A stretch of 64,000 nt of DNA from the NCBI GenBank assembly GCA_016795065.1, contig JAEUIU010000038.1, forward strand, positions 62,001 through 126,000, in the 5' to 3' direction. Both the position numbers and the translations under genes were made by a program. Below, in pieces: positions 42,135-51,451 of the stretch. How positions within the stretch are numbered: position 1 is the first letter of the stretch; each line of letters starts with the position of its first letter. The notes under the pieces were generated by a model. That model saw only the letters and a program-made list of their open reading frames with translations, searched no databases and was not told where the DNA came from. The DNA comes from Phycisphaerae bacterium. Lineage in GTDB: Bacteria; Planctomycetota; Phycisphaerae; Phycisphaerales; SM1A02.

Positions 42135-42866
42135 ATGGCCAAACGCAAGGCACCACGGTCGACAGCGGCTTCCTCCTCCCGACAGGCGGTCGGCTCGACT
42201 CGATCGACCGGCCTCCTCACGGCGTTGGTGACCCGCGATCGCGACCCAAGCCTGGTGGAGGTCCACGTCGACGGCATTCGCGTGGGCATCGTTCTGCGAA
42301 GTGCCATCGACGACCTCGGATTGCGTGAGGGTGCTCGGCTCAGCGCGGCGAAGCGCGTCGCTCTTGCAACGGCATGCGAACGTGCCGAAGCCCGCACCCT
42401 TGCCCTCCGCCTGCTGGCAGGACGTGATCGAAGCGGGGCGATGCTCGAGCGACATCTGGTCGAGGGCCGCGGCATCAGCCAGCCGGTCGCCATTGCGACC
42501 CGCAAGCAACTCCAGTCCGACGGGTGGCAAGATGACCGTCGCTACGCTGAAACCAGGGCTGCGACGCTCGTGGCCGAACGCCATGCCTCCCACGCCCTGG
42601 TACTGGAAACACTGATACACGAGGGCATCGCGGACCGCCTTGCTCGTGAGGTGGCCACGGCGATCGCTTCGCCGTCGACCGAACTGGCTCGGGCGATCGC
42701 CTGTGCCCGATCGACCATGTCCCCCGCCGCCCAGCGCGGCGCGGGAGGCGCAGCCGCAAAGCGAACGCTCGCCCGCAAGATCGCCCAGCAGCTTGCCCGT
42801 CGCGGTTACGAGGAAGAGACGGTCTGGCAAGCGCTCGAGCGAATCGGACTCCGAGCCGAGGAGTAG
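42135..42866 (+). CDS. recX: RecX family regulatory protein
   Basis: A 243-aa protein. After a basic disordered head (residues 1-25) come three three-helix RecX repeats; the diagnostic motif is GWQDDRRYAETRA, and SGAMLERHLVEGRG and LARRGYEEETVWQALE mark the others. RecX binds RecA filaments and restrains recombination and SOS induction. The N-terminal extension with VEVHVDGIRVGIVLR resembles the beta-hairpin region seen in some RecX proteins. RecA itself is not in this window. Start ATG 42135, 12 bases past the TPR stop. Confidence 0.85.
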   Translation: MAKRKAPRSTAASSSRQAVGSTRSTGLLTALVTRDRDPSLVEVHVDGIRVGIVLRSAIDDLGLREGARLSAAKRVALATACERAEARTLALRLLAGRDRSGAMLERHLVEGRGISQPVAIATRKQLQSDGWQDDRRYAETRAATLVAERHASHALVLETLIHEGIADRLAREVATAIASPSTELARAIACARSTMSPAAQRGAGGAAAKRTLARKIAQQLARRGYEEETVWQALERIGLRAEE

Positions 42867-42902
42867 CGACTGCGGGGTTGCGACCTGTAGTACAGTGCGC
42901 TC

Positions 42903-43532
42903 ATGGATGCACCATCGTCCGCACGACTCGACCGGCCAACAGCGCACGATCCCCGTCGCTGGCTTGGGACGGCTTCACACATGCTTGTCACCCTTGCACT
43001 CGGCGGACTGACCATCGGTCTCGGCGCTTGCACCGGCCACCTCAACCAATCCGATGGACTGCTGGGCACGCAGCTCACCGACCTTGAAGGCCGCATTCCG
43101 GGCGCGATCCCGGCCAACGAGACACCCAGTCTCCATGGCCTTGACCGTTCGGCATGGGAGCGAACGACCGTGCGAGTCGAGCGGCGTCAGGTCGAATCGT
43201 TGCCAAGCTACACCAGCAGGGTGCTCTACGATCACTCGACGGCTCGTGAGCGCGGTGAGCGACCAACGATCACCAGCGTGTTGGAAGGTGACGGTTCGGG
43301 GTATCGGGCCTCCGCCGAGGCCTTCTCTTCGCCGGTGTTTGCGGCGCTGGACCTTCTCATGATGCCGGTCCGACTGGTCACCTCGCCTCCACTCCGAATC
43401 GAGCGGGCTCCCGTCTCACTTCCCGCCCTCTCGACTCCCGCCCGCTCAGTTGATGCGTGCCATCACGCAGCACCGACGGAGCAGCCAGGGACTGCCGACG
43501 CGGCCCCCCGCGCGGAGACGGCCGGTTCATGA
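42903..43532 (+). CDS. Hypothetical lipoprotein
   Basis: A 209-aa protein with a hydrophobic segment and lipobox LGAC (LTIGLGAC, cysteine at about residue 43), so it is probably lipidated and anchored in the envelope. A start at the internal Met before LVTLALGG (42981) would give a more normal signal length. The mature part has no recognised domain; there is a beta-like YTSRVLYDHS stretch and a Pro/Ser-rich tail. Its stop overlaps the rhodanese start by four bases (ATGA). Unknown function. Confidence 0.62.
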   Translation: MDAPSSARLDRPTAHDPRRWLGTASHMLVTLALGGLTIGLGACTGHLNQSDGLLGTQLTDLEGRIPGAIPANETPSLHGLDRSAWERTTVRVERRQVESLPSYTSRVLYDHSTARERGERPTITSVLEGDGSGYRASAEAFSSPVFAALDLLMMPVRLVTSPPLRIERAPVSLPALSTPARSVDACHHAAPTEQPGTADAAPRAETAGS

Positions 43533-43930
43533 GCCAACCGGCTGCGCTGGATGACAAGGGCCTGCCTCCCGGCTATCCATACCGACCCGAGTGGGAGCGC
43601 ACCCCTCGTGAGGTCGCAACCTTGATCACACTCCCGTCGAAGAGCCACCGTCCCTTGCTGGTCGATTGCCGCACCGAGCAAGAGCGTCAGCTTGCGGCGA
43701 TTGCCGGGAGCCTCTTCGTTCCGCTTCACGAGATCGAGAGCAAGCTGGATGACATACGTGATCGCATGGAGGACGATGGCAGCTCGACCGTGATCGTTCA
43801 TTGCCATCATGGCGTGCGCAGCCTCCGGGCAACGGCGGTGTTGCGGGCCGCAGGCCTCGATGCCTATTCGCTCGCAGGGGGCATCGATCTCTGGTCCAAG
43901 GACATCGATCGCACGATTCCCACGTACTGA
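43529..43930 (+). CDS. Rhodanese-like sulfurtransferase, single domain
   Basis: The start ATG 43529 overlaps the preceding stop by four bases; the open frame to 43457 is not used. The 133-aa protein is one rhodanese fold: LLVDCRTEQE near the start, then VIVHCHHGVRSLRAT with active-site Cys92, and YSLAGGIDLWS at the end. The CHHGVRS loop fits the class that accepts persulfide sulfur and passes it on (for example for thio-cofactor or tRNA sulfur). Acceptor unknown. It precedes cdsA by 14 bases. Confidence 0.9.
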   Translation: MSQPAALDDKGLPPGYPYRPEWERTPREVATLITLPSKSHRPLLVDCRTEQERQLAAIAGSLFVPLHEIESKLDDIRDRMEDDGSSTVIVHCHHGVRSLRATAVLRAAGLDAYSLAGGIDLWSKDIDRTIPTY

Positions 43931-43944
43931 TTGCCGGACTTCGC

Positions 43945-44832
43945 GTGCTTCGCTACCGACTCATCACCGGACCCCTTTTGATCGCCTTCATGGTCGGTCT
44001 GGTGTGGCTTGACGAGCGATTGGGCGCAAGTGGCAACGGCGGAGAGACTGGCCAAGGCTGGCCTCGAGGGATTCTCCTCCTCGCGCTCGGCCTCGTGGTT
44101 GCGCCCCTCATCGCCCGCGAGACGACCCGCATGCTCGCCTCGGTCGGCGTGGCGGTGCGCGAGTGGCTGGCGATGGCCTCGGCAACTGTGGCGTTCGTCG
44201 CCGTCGCCCTCCTTCCGAAAGCCTCCTCTCCGGCATTGGCGACCGGCCTGCTGGCAACGCTTTTCGTCGTGGTGCTCATCGGCGGCCTGCTGGTCTTCTC
44301 AGCCGGCCACAACGTCAAGGGCGTCTTGGCATCCGCGGGCGGACTCCTTCTGGCCACGGTCTACGGCGGCGTCCTGCTCGCCTTCTGGCCTCTGATCCGC
44401 AACGACCACTCGGCTTGGGTACTCGTCGGAGCGGTTCTCCTCACGAAGAGCTGCGACATTGGCGCCTATTTCACGGGCATGGCCATCGGCCGCCACCGGC
44501 TCATCGAGTGGCTGTCGCCCAAGAAGACCTGGGAAGGCCTCGTCGGCGGTGTCGCCACCTCCACCGCCGTCGGAGCGGGCTTGGCGGCCCTCTCAAGCCA
44601 CCTTCCCGTGGCGGCGGACCACCTTCCGATCTGGGTTGGAGCGGTCGGCGGCGTGATGGCCGGGCTCATCGGACAGATTGGCGATCTCGCCGAAAGCCTC
44701 TTCAAGCGTGACGCCGGCATGAAGGACTCAGGTCGAATCCTGCCCGGAATGGGCGGCGTCCTTGATGTACTCGATTCGCTGCTGCTGTCCGGACCGGCCC
44801 TCTACTGGCTGCTGTGGGCAGTATCCGGTTGA
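43945..44832 (+). CDS. cdsA: Phosphatidate cytidylyltransferase (CdsA)
   Basis: A 295-aa membrane enzyme making CDP-diacylglycerol from phosphatidate and CTP, at the branch point of phospholipid synthesis. Seven to eight membrane segments are visible. The C-terminal signature is LFKRDAGMKDSGRILPGMGG followed by VLDVLDSLL; it follows the CdsA pattern SxxKRxxxxKDxxxxxPGHGGxxDRxD except that His is Met and Arg is Val. The metal-binding Asp residues (KD and D in LD) are kept, so activity is plausible. The start GTG 43945 is chosen because codons upstream overlap the rhodanese stop region; no better Shine-Dalgarno is seen. Confidence 0.88.
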   Translation: MLRYRLITGPLLIAFMVGLVWLDERLGASGNGGETGQGWPRGILLLALGLVVAPLIARETTRMLASVGVAVREWLAMASATVAFVAVALLPKASSPALATGLLATLFVVVLIGGLLVFSAGHNVKGVLASAGGLLLATVYGGVLLAFWPLIRNDHSAWVLVGAVLLTKSCDIGAYFTGMAIGRHRLIEWLSPKKTWEGLVGGVATSTAVGAGLAALSSHLPVAADHLPIWVGAVGGVMAGLIGQIGDLAESLFKRDAGMKDSGRILPGMGGVLDVLDSLLLSGPALYWLLWAVSG

Positions 44833-45009
44833 TTCCGAGGGAGGCTGGGCCACTGACTCGTGGCTTTGCTTGCCCGCTCGAGCGGCGAAGCTAGTAGAAT
44901 CGCTGCGTCGACCACCACCGGGGCTCGGCAGTGTGCCGAGTCACGCCGCCTGCGATCGCCACCGATCAGGCACGTGTCCGGAAGGCCCGACGAACTTGCG
45001 GAGCCCCCG

Positions 45010-45759
45010 ATGAGCCTGATGGATCACCTGCTCACCCTCTACCGAGTCGACAGCCAACTCCGAGCGCTGCGAACACGAGTGGATGCGGGAGAGCGGGACC
45101 TCGCGGCCCAGGTCAAGCTCCTCTCGGGCCTGCAGCGGCAGGACACCGAACTCGCTTCGCAGTCGCGACAGCTTCAAGCGACGATCCACAATCTCGAGAC
45201 CGAGGCCCAAGGCTTCGGCGACCGGATCGCCAAGCTGCGGAACGAACTCAACAGCTCACAGAACGACAAGCAGTACAAGGCCGTCCTCGCCGAGGTGAAG
45301 TCCTTGGAGGGGAAGAAGAAGGAATGCGACGACCGAGCCCTCGCCGAGATGGAACGGCTCGAGCAGGTCAAGAAGCAGGCGACAACGGTCACGGGCCAGA
45401 TCGCCGAACGACGGAAGATTCACGACGTTGTCCTGGCGCAGCTCGGCGAGCGCAAGCACGAATGTAAGGACCGCCTCGACGAGTTGGAACGCGAACGGGA
45501 GAGCGCTGGAAAGCGCGTGCCCGACCGCGAGCGAAAGATCTTCAACAAGGTCGCCGACGACTGCGACGGCGAGGTCATGGCCGAGATCGAAGAAATCGAT
45601 CGGCGCCACAAGGAGTACGCCTGCTCCTCGTGCCGCATGGAGATCCCCTTCGCATCCGTCGCCACGCTCATGAGCAACGCGAACATCCTGGTCCAGTGCA
45701 CCGCCTGCACGCGGATTCTCTACCTCGCTGAGCAGACCAAGGAAGTCCTGCGGAAGTAG
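45010..45759 (+). CDS. Coiled-coil protein with C-terminal C4 zinc ribbon
   Basis: The start ATG 45010 gives a 249-aa protein; an open frame upstream from 44860 has no support. Residues 5-195 form a long antiparallel coiled coil (heptads with Glu/Lys/Leu, for example NDKQYKAVLAEVKSLEGKK). A zinc ribbon follows with C205xxC208 and C230xxC233. This is the CT398-type family, broad in bacteria, sometimes linked to secretion and sigma-54 regulators, with an unclear role. It is 177 bases downstream of cdsA. Confidence 0.9.
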   Translation: MSLMDHLLTLYRVDSQLRALRTRVDAGERDLAAQVKLLSGLQRQDTELASQSRQLQATIHNLETEAQGFGDRIAKLRNELNSSQNDKQYKAVLAEVKSLEGKKKECDDRALAEMERLEQVKKQATTVTGQIAERRKIHDVVLAQLGERKHECKDRLDELERERESAGKRVPDRERKIFNKVADDCDGEVMAEIEEIDRRHKEYACSSCRMEIPFASVATLMSNANILVQCTACTRILYLAEQTKEVLRK

Positions 45760-45811
45760 GACCGATTCGGGTGGTGTTTCGCGTGTCGTGATATCCGCGG
45801 GGACCGCCCGG

Positions 45812-47368
45812 TCAGCCGGTCCAGGCCCCGAGCAGGATCGCCAGATCAAGGGCGTCGACGGAGCCGTCTCCGTTAAGGTCGGCCGCGCCGGTTCCGCCCC
45901 ACGCGCCAAGCAAGATGGCAAGGTCGGCTGCGGTGACCGATCCATCTCCGGTGAGATCTCCTGTCACCACCGTCGGCGGCGCACCGAGTGAACCGTCGGG
46001 GAGAATGGCATCGCCAAAGAGGTCTTCGCCGCGGTTTCGCGTGTCCTGCCAGATGGCGACCACGTGATCCCCTGCAGAACGAGCTTCGACGCGGCTGTAG
46101 CCGACAGCCTGCGCTCCTAGGGTGATGCTCGTGCCGCGCCATGCGGGCGAACCATTGTCGTTCAACCGGGCCGCAAAAAGGGTTCCGCTGTTGAACGCCA
46201 AATCACGGACGTAGAGGAAGGTCGGCTTGCCGTCGAGGAGCACGGCCTCCATCTCACGCGTGCCAAAGTTGGTTTGCGTGGCGAGGATCGTCGCGCCGTT
46301 GGCACCCCAGAGTCGACTTCCGGCGACGTCGAAGGCTTGGGCAGCGACTCCGTAGAGCGACGATGCAGGCGTGTGATCGATCCAGCCAACATAGGTCCGC
46401 TGGGTGATCGGATCGAAGGCGACGGAGGGATTGGTCCGTTCCTTCGTCGTGGTTGTTGTGACGCTCACCCCGTTGGTGCCCCAAAGGATCGCTCCGCTGG
46501 CGTTGACTCGTTGGGCCCAGCTCTGAAGCGGACCGGTCGTGTACCAGGCGAAGACGGCGCCGCCGGCGCCATCGCTGACGAAGGTTGGGAAGTTCCCAAA
46601 TTGAAGCGAACCGGACGAGAAGACCATGACGTGGCCAAGCCCCCACAAGAGCGACCCGTTTGCGTCGACCTTCTGGGCCCGGAGCGTCTTGGCGCCGGCG
46701 AAGCCCGTCGCTCGCACCATGCTCACAATGACCGATGTGCCATCGCCCGGCTGAATGTCAGCAAGCGTCAGCCCCGCGCCTGACACCGTCAGGAAAACCG
46801 GTGCGGGCCATGCGGCGATGCCATTGAGATCGAAGCGATGGAGTGCCGTGGCAGAGCTGTCGCTCCAGCCGACGACGATTCCGCCGTCCGCGGCAAGTCC
46901 GACGCGAGGCGAACTCTGCGACGCGCCAGCCCCAGCCATCTGCACGCCGCTGTCGCCCCAGACCTGATCGCCGTTCTCATCGACGCGCGTCGCTGTGACC
47001 TTCACGCCACCCAAACGCGTGTCGAGGAACGCCACCACGCAACCGCCCACACCGTCCGAGCAAAGCCCGTAGTCTTGGGTCGAGGAGTTGGCCAGGTCGG
47101 CGATCAGAATGCCGTTCTCTGTCCACAGGGCATTCCCGGCAGCGTCGAATCGCTGAAGGTAAACGTCGTGGCCGCCCACGCGATTGTCGAACCACGAAAC
47201 GTACGTGCCTCCGTCCGGTCCTTCCACGACCTTCGGCTGCACCTGGTCATTGGCAGCGATGGCGACCGGGGTATTCGACACCGGATCGTCGGACCAGTCA
47301 GCGATGACGGTCGGGACGGCCGAGAGGGCTACAACAAACGGGAGGGCCTGAAGCGGAGAGAGGCGCAT
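45812..47368 (-). CDS. Secreted propeller-like protein with C-terminal dockerin-like pair
   Basis: A 518-aa protein. A signal peptide (MRLSPLQALPFVVALSAVPT, cleavage near IADW) is followed by repeated motifs with Gly-Gly and DLWG/LWG turns (ALWTENGILIAD, ILWGTNGVSV, RLWGANGATI), consistent with a beta-propeller built on about 60-residue repeats. The C terminus carries two Asp-rich calcium loops, each ending in DLAILLGAW, the dockerin-like pattern, with a one-residue-different second copy. No catalytic motif is evident. It ends 52 bases from the convergent coiled-coil gene. Likely exported surface or cargo protein. Confidence 0.83.
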   Translation of the reverse strand: MRLSPLQALPFVVALSAVPTVIADWSDDPVSNTPVAIAANDQVQPKVVEGPDGGTYVSWFDNRVGGHDVYLQRFDAAGNALWTENGILIADLANSSTQDYGLCSDGVGGCVVAFLDTRLGGVKVTATRVDENGDQVWGDSGVQMAGAGASQSSPRVGLAADGGIVVGWSDSSATALHRFDLNGIAAWPAPVFLTVSGAGLTLADIQPGDGTSVIVSMVRATGFAGAKTLRAQKVDANGSLLWGLGHVMVFSSGSLQFGNFPTFVSDGAGGAVFAWYTTGPLQSWAQRVNASGAILWGTNGVSVTTTTTKERTNPSVAFDPITQRTYVGWIDHTPASSLYGVAAQAFDVAGSRLWGANGATILATQTNFGTREMEAVLLDGKPTFLYVRDLAFNSGTLFAARLNDNGSPAWRGTSITLGAQAVGYSRVEARSAGDHVVAIWQDTRNRGEDLFGDAILPDGSLGAPPTVVTGDLTGDGSVTAADLAILLGAWGGTGAADLNGDGSVDALDLAILLGAWTG

Positions 47369-47418
47369 CTGGACAGTGTCATCGCAGACGGTCCGGAAGC
47401 GAATCCGAATTCGGAAGA

Positions 47419-47601
47419 TCAGGCAATCTCATGGGTTACCGAGGCTCCGGTCGGGTGTGTTTGTCCGTACACCCACCATTGCCTCAGGAGGATACCCAAG
47501 GCCTCGGGTCCGATCTTCGGATCGTGATCCAGACCTGCCGGAGCGCCCTCCTCACACGGTCGGCACGACCCGATCTGCATGGCCGGAGCGATGACGATCA
47601 C
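47419..47601 (-). CDS. Possible small protein (60 aa)
   Basis: A GTG-started frame seven bases after the stop of the large dockerin-tailed gene, with codon third positions mostly G or C as in neighbouring genes. The product has a CRPC pair and a Trp-rich stretch (LLRQWWVYGQTHPTG). It has no recognised family and no clear Shine-Dalgarno; it could be random. The rest of the 240-bp gap (47369-47608) shows nothing else. Confidence 0.25.
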   Translation of the reverse strand: MIVIAPAMQIGSCRPCEEGAPAGLDHDPKIGPEALGILLRQWWVYGQTHPTGASVTHEIA

Positions 47602-47608
47602 TGATTCG

Positions 47609-50600
47609 TCAGGACCACACCCCCAGCAAGACGGCGAGATCGAGCTGATTCACGATCCCATCGTCGTTGAGATCTGCGGCGATACCGACGCCGTTGGCTC
47701 CCCATGACCCCAGCAGCACCGCGAGATCGCTCGCTGTCACCTGGCCATCGCCGTCAAGGTCCCCGACGACCGGCCGCGCGTAGTGGCGCACGAAGATGTC
47801 GGCCGTGGACGGCACGTCACCTGGGAGCACGTTGCTTGCCTCGGTACTCAGCAGCACGCTCAAGCCATCGCCGCTGATGTCGACGTTGTCAACATGGTCG
47901 TTGAAGGGACCGACGACGCCAACCGAGACTGCGGTGATCTCGGATGTCAGCCGATCCAGGCGCAAGGCTCGAATGCGATCTGGCCCAGCAGGATCGCCAC
48001 CCGCCACGTTTGCCTCGGACGTCGTCATCACCACGAATCGACCAGCGTCGTCCATGGCCAGGTCAACCACGCCGGCGCCGAAGGGCTCGCCGTCATCGTC
48101 CAAGGAGAGGAGTGAGGTCGTGCCCTCGACCATGTCGCGTACGTAAAGTTGCTCCCCTGCGGGCGTCTCCGCACCCGGGACGAGCGGCACCGAGGTTTCG
48201 GCCACAAAGGCAATGAACCTGCCATCGGCACTCATGTCCGCCGAGTCCACCCACACCCATGGGCGACTCAGGTCGGGCGGTACCGACCCGAGCGCGAGCT
48301 CTCCCGTCAGGAGGTCCTTCCGCCACACCAGCAGGTAGCCGTGGCCGACGGTGTATCGAGTGAAGCACACGTAGCGTGCATCGGGCGTGATGCTCATGAG
48401 GCTGTCCACGTGCGACAACGCCCCTCCCGACTCATCGGCCGTCACCAGCGACGTGGCGCCGGTCCAGCGGTCATGCCGGTAGATCGCCAAGGCTTCCCGC
48501 TCACCTGGAACGAGGTTGGTCGCCGTCGAGACGAAGAAGACCCATCGCCCATCGCCGCTGACCAGCGGCTCGCCGCAATCCCGATCCGCGGAGAGACCGT
48601 TCAGTCCGCCCGACGCCAGTTCCATCGTCTGGGTCTGGCGGTCGAATACATACACCTTCTCGAGCCAGCCCTGAGCCGCCGGATCGGAAACGAGCGCGTC
48701 GGGCGTCACAAACGCGAGGAAGCGGCCGTCGCTCGAGATGGACTGGCGCGGGGCGAAACTGTCGTACTCATGGAAGCTCGCGATCGCAGCGACGAAGGTC
48801 AGGTCGTCACCATTGGGGTCCTTGACGAGCACGGCCGGAAGCTGCGTGCCGGGCGGAGCGAGTGGCGCGCTCAGGCTCGCGAACACGGCGGAGGAACCGT
48901 CAAAGGACAGGTGCGAGCCTCGCTCGGCGAATCCCGAGCCAAGCGACTCTGGATCGGCGATCCACTCCCCATCGATCGTGTTCACGAGGGTAAACGGAAT
49001 GGCCGACGCGTCGTCCCGCACGGTCAGCGTGATCTCCCTCTCCATGGGGCCGAATCGCACGACGGCGGTCGTCCTGCCGGCCTGGAGTCCGATGAGCCGG
49101 TCGGATCCGACGAGCGCGATCATCGACTCGTCGAACTCCCATTCTGCCTGCCGAGTGATGTCCATCGTCTCGCCGTCGATGGCGACAAGCACCGAGATGG
49201 GACGTTCCAGCCCGACCCAGACGTCTCCTGGTTGCGGCACGATAAGCTCGTCCGCGTGATCGATGACGTGAAGTCGCAGCGAGGAATCGTCGCTTTCGAC
49301 GATCGGGGGGTAGCCGTGCCATGACGGCAATTCGTAGGAGGACAACTCGTCGGAAAGGTGCTCGGCCGCGATCAGGGTCAGGATCGTTCCGCCATCGGGA
49401 ATCCACTCGTCATCGATCACGATCGAGAGCGTGCCCTTCAGGGCGCAGGTCTCGACGTCGATATCCGGCAGCGTCCCATTCGCACCGTGCAACCGAATCC
49501 TCGAGCTCGTTGCGCTCTGCCAAATGTCTGCCTTGAAGGTTGAGCTAGGCGCAAGCTCCAGTTCGTAGCTCGGCATTCCGCCAGAGACCGTCTGGAACTG
49601 GAAGACATCCAGCGTTCCGCCATCGGCAACCTTCAGCATCATGCCTGGCAGCCCATCGGAAGTCGGCGGCGAACGCAGGAAATCAACCGTGAGCGTCGAG
49701 CCATCCCCGATGGAGCAGGCGAGCACGCCGGTGTCGGCACTGGCCATTCGTTCCAGTCGCGTCGCGTAGATCGCAGAGTCGTGTCCTAACAGTTCGATCG
49801 AGGCTGTGGCACCTTGAAACTCGATCGTGCCCTGCAGAAGCGCCCCGTTCAGGACGCGGATCGCACCCTCGCCGCCATTCACCGTCACGGTCCCGGCATC
49901 GGCGACTGTCGATGGTCCGCTGACAACGATCGAACCCGAACTGCCCGGGCTCCCGAGCGTCATGCTCGGCAGGTCGGCCATACCAACCACCTCGACGACC
50001 CCCCAGCCGCCGTCGGCCCCGATCGCAAGAGAGGGAAGCGAGAGCGTGACACTCCCCGCCAGTTGCAGCGCGCCGAAGCCCTCGCTCCCGACGGTGGCGC
50101 TGGCGTTCGGCCCGATCACCATGCAATCCTCGAGGAGCCAAACCCCCTCGCCCGGGCCACGAGGCCCCGGACCGTCACCGCCGAATCGCATCGTGCCGGC
50201 AGGCGTATGGTTGCCGCCGCGCATGCTCAGGACACCGGTTCCGCCATTGGCACCGACGCACCAGACGTTGGACGGGAGCGCCAGAAGCGAACCGCCGAAT
50301 CCACTCACCACGTCCTCCCGAAGGTCGCAGGTGCCGACGCCGCCAGCGCCGATCAGGATCGAAGGGTCCGCGGTCGAACCGGCCCCTACGAGGTAGATCC
50401 CGCCGTTTGCGTTCTCGTTGCCGCGGACCCACACTTCACCGACTCCCTGCTCGCAGCCGATGGCCAGGGAGCCGACGACGGAGCTTGACCCGGTCAGTCG
50501 CATCAGCCCGCGGGTCCCGTCGCAGCCGACCGAGGTCTTCCCAGTCACCTGGAGCGAGCCGACCTCGATGTCGAGTGACGTCGCGTCGAAGGAACCGTCC

Positions 50601-50965
50601 GTCATGCCGCCCACCGTCACACCTTGCATCGTCGTGAGGACGACCCCGGGGTCGAGAGCAAGCAGAGGACGTTGGTTCGCGACCACGAGCCCACCGGTGA
50701 TCAAGCCCGTATCGACCGTCACCGCATAGGGAGCCACCGCGACGGCAGGGCCGAAGAAGCCGACGTCGCTTGGACCGGGTACTCCTGCCGACCAGCGGCT
50801 CGGGTCAAGGAAACTCCCTGCGACAGGCCGGAGCCAAGTCGACTCGGTGCTCATCGCCCGGCCATGGGCCTCGGAAAAGCAATCTGACCAGCCGAGCGCG
50901 AGCAACGCACTCCCAACCGTCAGCACTCGGAACGAAACGCCGAAAACACGCGGGTTGCGCGTCAT
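47609..50965 (-). CDS. Large secreted protein: beta-helix-like repeats, PD40 propeller and dockerin-like tail
   Basis: The start is ATG 50965 because GGAGG sits five bases upstream; the frame is open to 51019. A signal peptide opens the 1118-aa protein (core FRVLTVGSALLALGW). The first half is Gly/Ser/Val-rich with many short repeats (GGMRF, VVEVVGMADL, GSIVVSG), as in autotransporter-like beta-helices. The middle has a cadherin or Ig-like stretch. Residues about 700-1050 carry TolB/PD40-type propeller repeats (ISSDGRFLAFVTPDA, MSADGRFIAFVAET). The C terminus has two dockerin-like loops ending DLAVLLGSWG and DLAVLLGVWS. Likely extracellular; ligand unknown. It contains a CCTAACAGTT decamer at 49785. 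Confidence 0.84.
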   Translation of the reverse strand: MTRNPRVFGVSFRVLTVGSALLALGWSDCFSEAHGRAMSTESTWLRPVAGSFLDPSRWSAGVPGPSDVGFFGPAVAVAPYAVTVDTGLITGGLVVANQRPLLALDPGVVLTTMQGVTVGGMTDGSFDATSLDIEVGSLQVTGKTSVGCDGTRGLMRLTGSSSVVGSLAIGCEQGVGEVWVRGNENANGGIYLVGAGSTADPSILIGAGGVGTCDLREDVVSGFGGSLLALPSNVWCVGANGGTGVLSMRGGNHTPAGTMRFGGDGPGPRGPGEGVWLLEDCMVIGPNASATVGSEGFGALQLAGSVTLSLPSLAIGADGGWGVVEVVGMADLPSMTLGSPGSSGSIVVSGPSTVADAGTVTVNGGEGAIRVLNGALLQGTIEFQGATASIELLGHDSAIYATRLERMASADTGVLACSIGDGSTLTVDFLRSPPTSDGLPGMMLKVADGGTLDVFQFQTVSGGMPSYELELAPSSTFKADIWQSATSSRIRLHGANGTLPDIDVETCALKGTLSIVIDDEWIPDGGTILTLIAAEHLSDELSSYELPSWHGYPPIVESDDSSLRLHVIDHADELIVPQPGDVWVGLERPISVLVAIDGETMDITRQAEWEFDESMIALVGSDRLIGLQAGRTTAVVRFGPMEREITLTVRDDASAIPFTLVNTIDGEWIADPESLGSGFAERGSHLSFDGSSAVFASLSAPLAPPGTQLPAVLVKDPNGDDLTFVAAIASFHEYDSFAPRQSISSDGRFLAFVTPDALVSDPAAQGWLEKVYVFDRQTQTMELASGGLNGLSADRDCGEPLVSGDGRWVFFVSTATNLVPGEREALAIYRHDRWTGATSLVTADESGGALSHVDSLMSITPDARYVCFTRYTVGHGYLLVWRKDLLTGELALGSVPPDLSRPWVWVDSADMSADGRFIAFVAETSVPLVPGAETPAGEQLYVRDMVEGTTSLLSLDDDGEPFGAGVVDLAMDDAGRFVVMTTSEANVAGGDPAGPDRIRALRLDRLTSEITAVSVGVVGPFNDHVDNVDISGDGLSVLLSTEASNVLPGDVPSTADIFVRHYARPVVGDLDGDGQVTASDLAVLLGSWGANGVGIAADLNDDGIVNQLDLAVLLGVWS

Positions 50966-51028
50966 GGTGACCTCCAACGTGGAGTTGTTGTATCGCCAGC
51001 ACGCCGCGAGCGCATTCACATTCGGTTG

Positions 51029-51451
51029 CTATTCATATCCGAGCCGCGCAAGATCATCCTCATCGAGCCCGAAGTGGTGCCCGATCTCGTGGAGAATGGT
51101 GATGCGAATCTCCTGCTTGATGCGCTCCTCACCGCCGTACGGCCCCTCCTCGTCCTCGCCTTCCTTCCATCCGCCGGCGTGCTCAATGATGCCCTCGCGG
51201 AAAAGATGAATGACATCCGGGAGCATGCCCGTGTCATGGACCGTGCGATGGGTCAAGGCGACGCCCGTGTGCAATCCGCAGAGATCGTCGTCGGCGGGAT
51301 CGATCCCGAGCTCAAGGAGGAGCTTCTTCGATGGCCGATCCTCGAGAACAATCGGAGCCTCATCCATCAGTTCGTGGATGGACGCGGGCAGCGATGCGAG
51401 CACTTCCTCGAAGAGACGATCGAATCGCTCGCGATGCGGTCGAAGCATCAT
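51029..51451 (-). CDS. Minimal zincin metallopeptidase-like protein (PF06262 type)
   Basis: A 140-aa protein ending in HEIGHHFGLDEDDLARLGYE, where the HExxH zinc motif (His121, Glu122, His125) begins 20 residues from the C terminus, as in the compact MMP-like family often annotated as DUF1025. The rest is an amphipathic helix/strand scaffold. It may be a small metalloprotease or an inactive relative; the family has no firm substrate. The start ATG 51451 overlaps the PyrD stop by four bases, so it is coupled to pyrimidine synthesis, though no functional link is known. Confidence 0.88.
   Translation of the reverse strand: MMLRPHRERFDRLFEEVLASLPASIHELMDEAPIVLEDRPSKKLLLELGIDPADDDLCGLHTGVALTHRTVHDTGMLPDVIHLFREGIIEHAGGWKEGEDEEGPYGGEERIKQEIRITILHEIGHHFGLDEDDLARLGYE

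Noticed and set aside
44833..45009. RNase P RNA or other structured RNA next to the zinc-ribbon gene
   Set aside because: No conserved RNase P core was recognised; only a small CTCGGCA-N3-TGCCGAG hairpin is present.
45812..50965. Cellulosome components
   Set aside because: Dockerin-like tails are present but no cohesin or glycoside hydrolase motif was found; the module is common in unrelated secreted proteins of this lineage.
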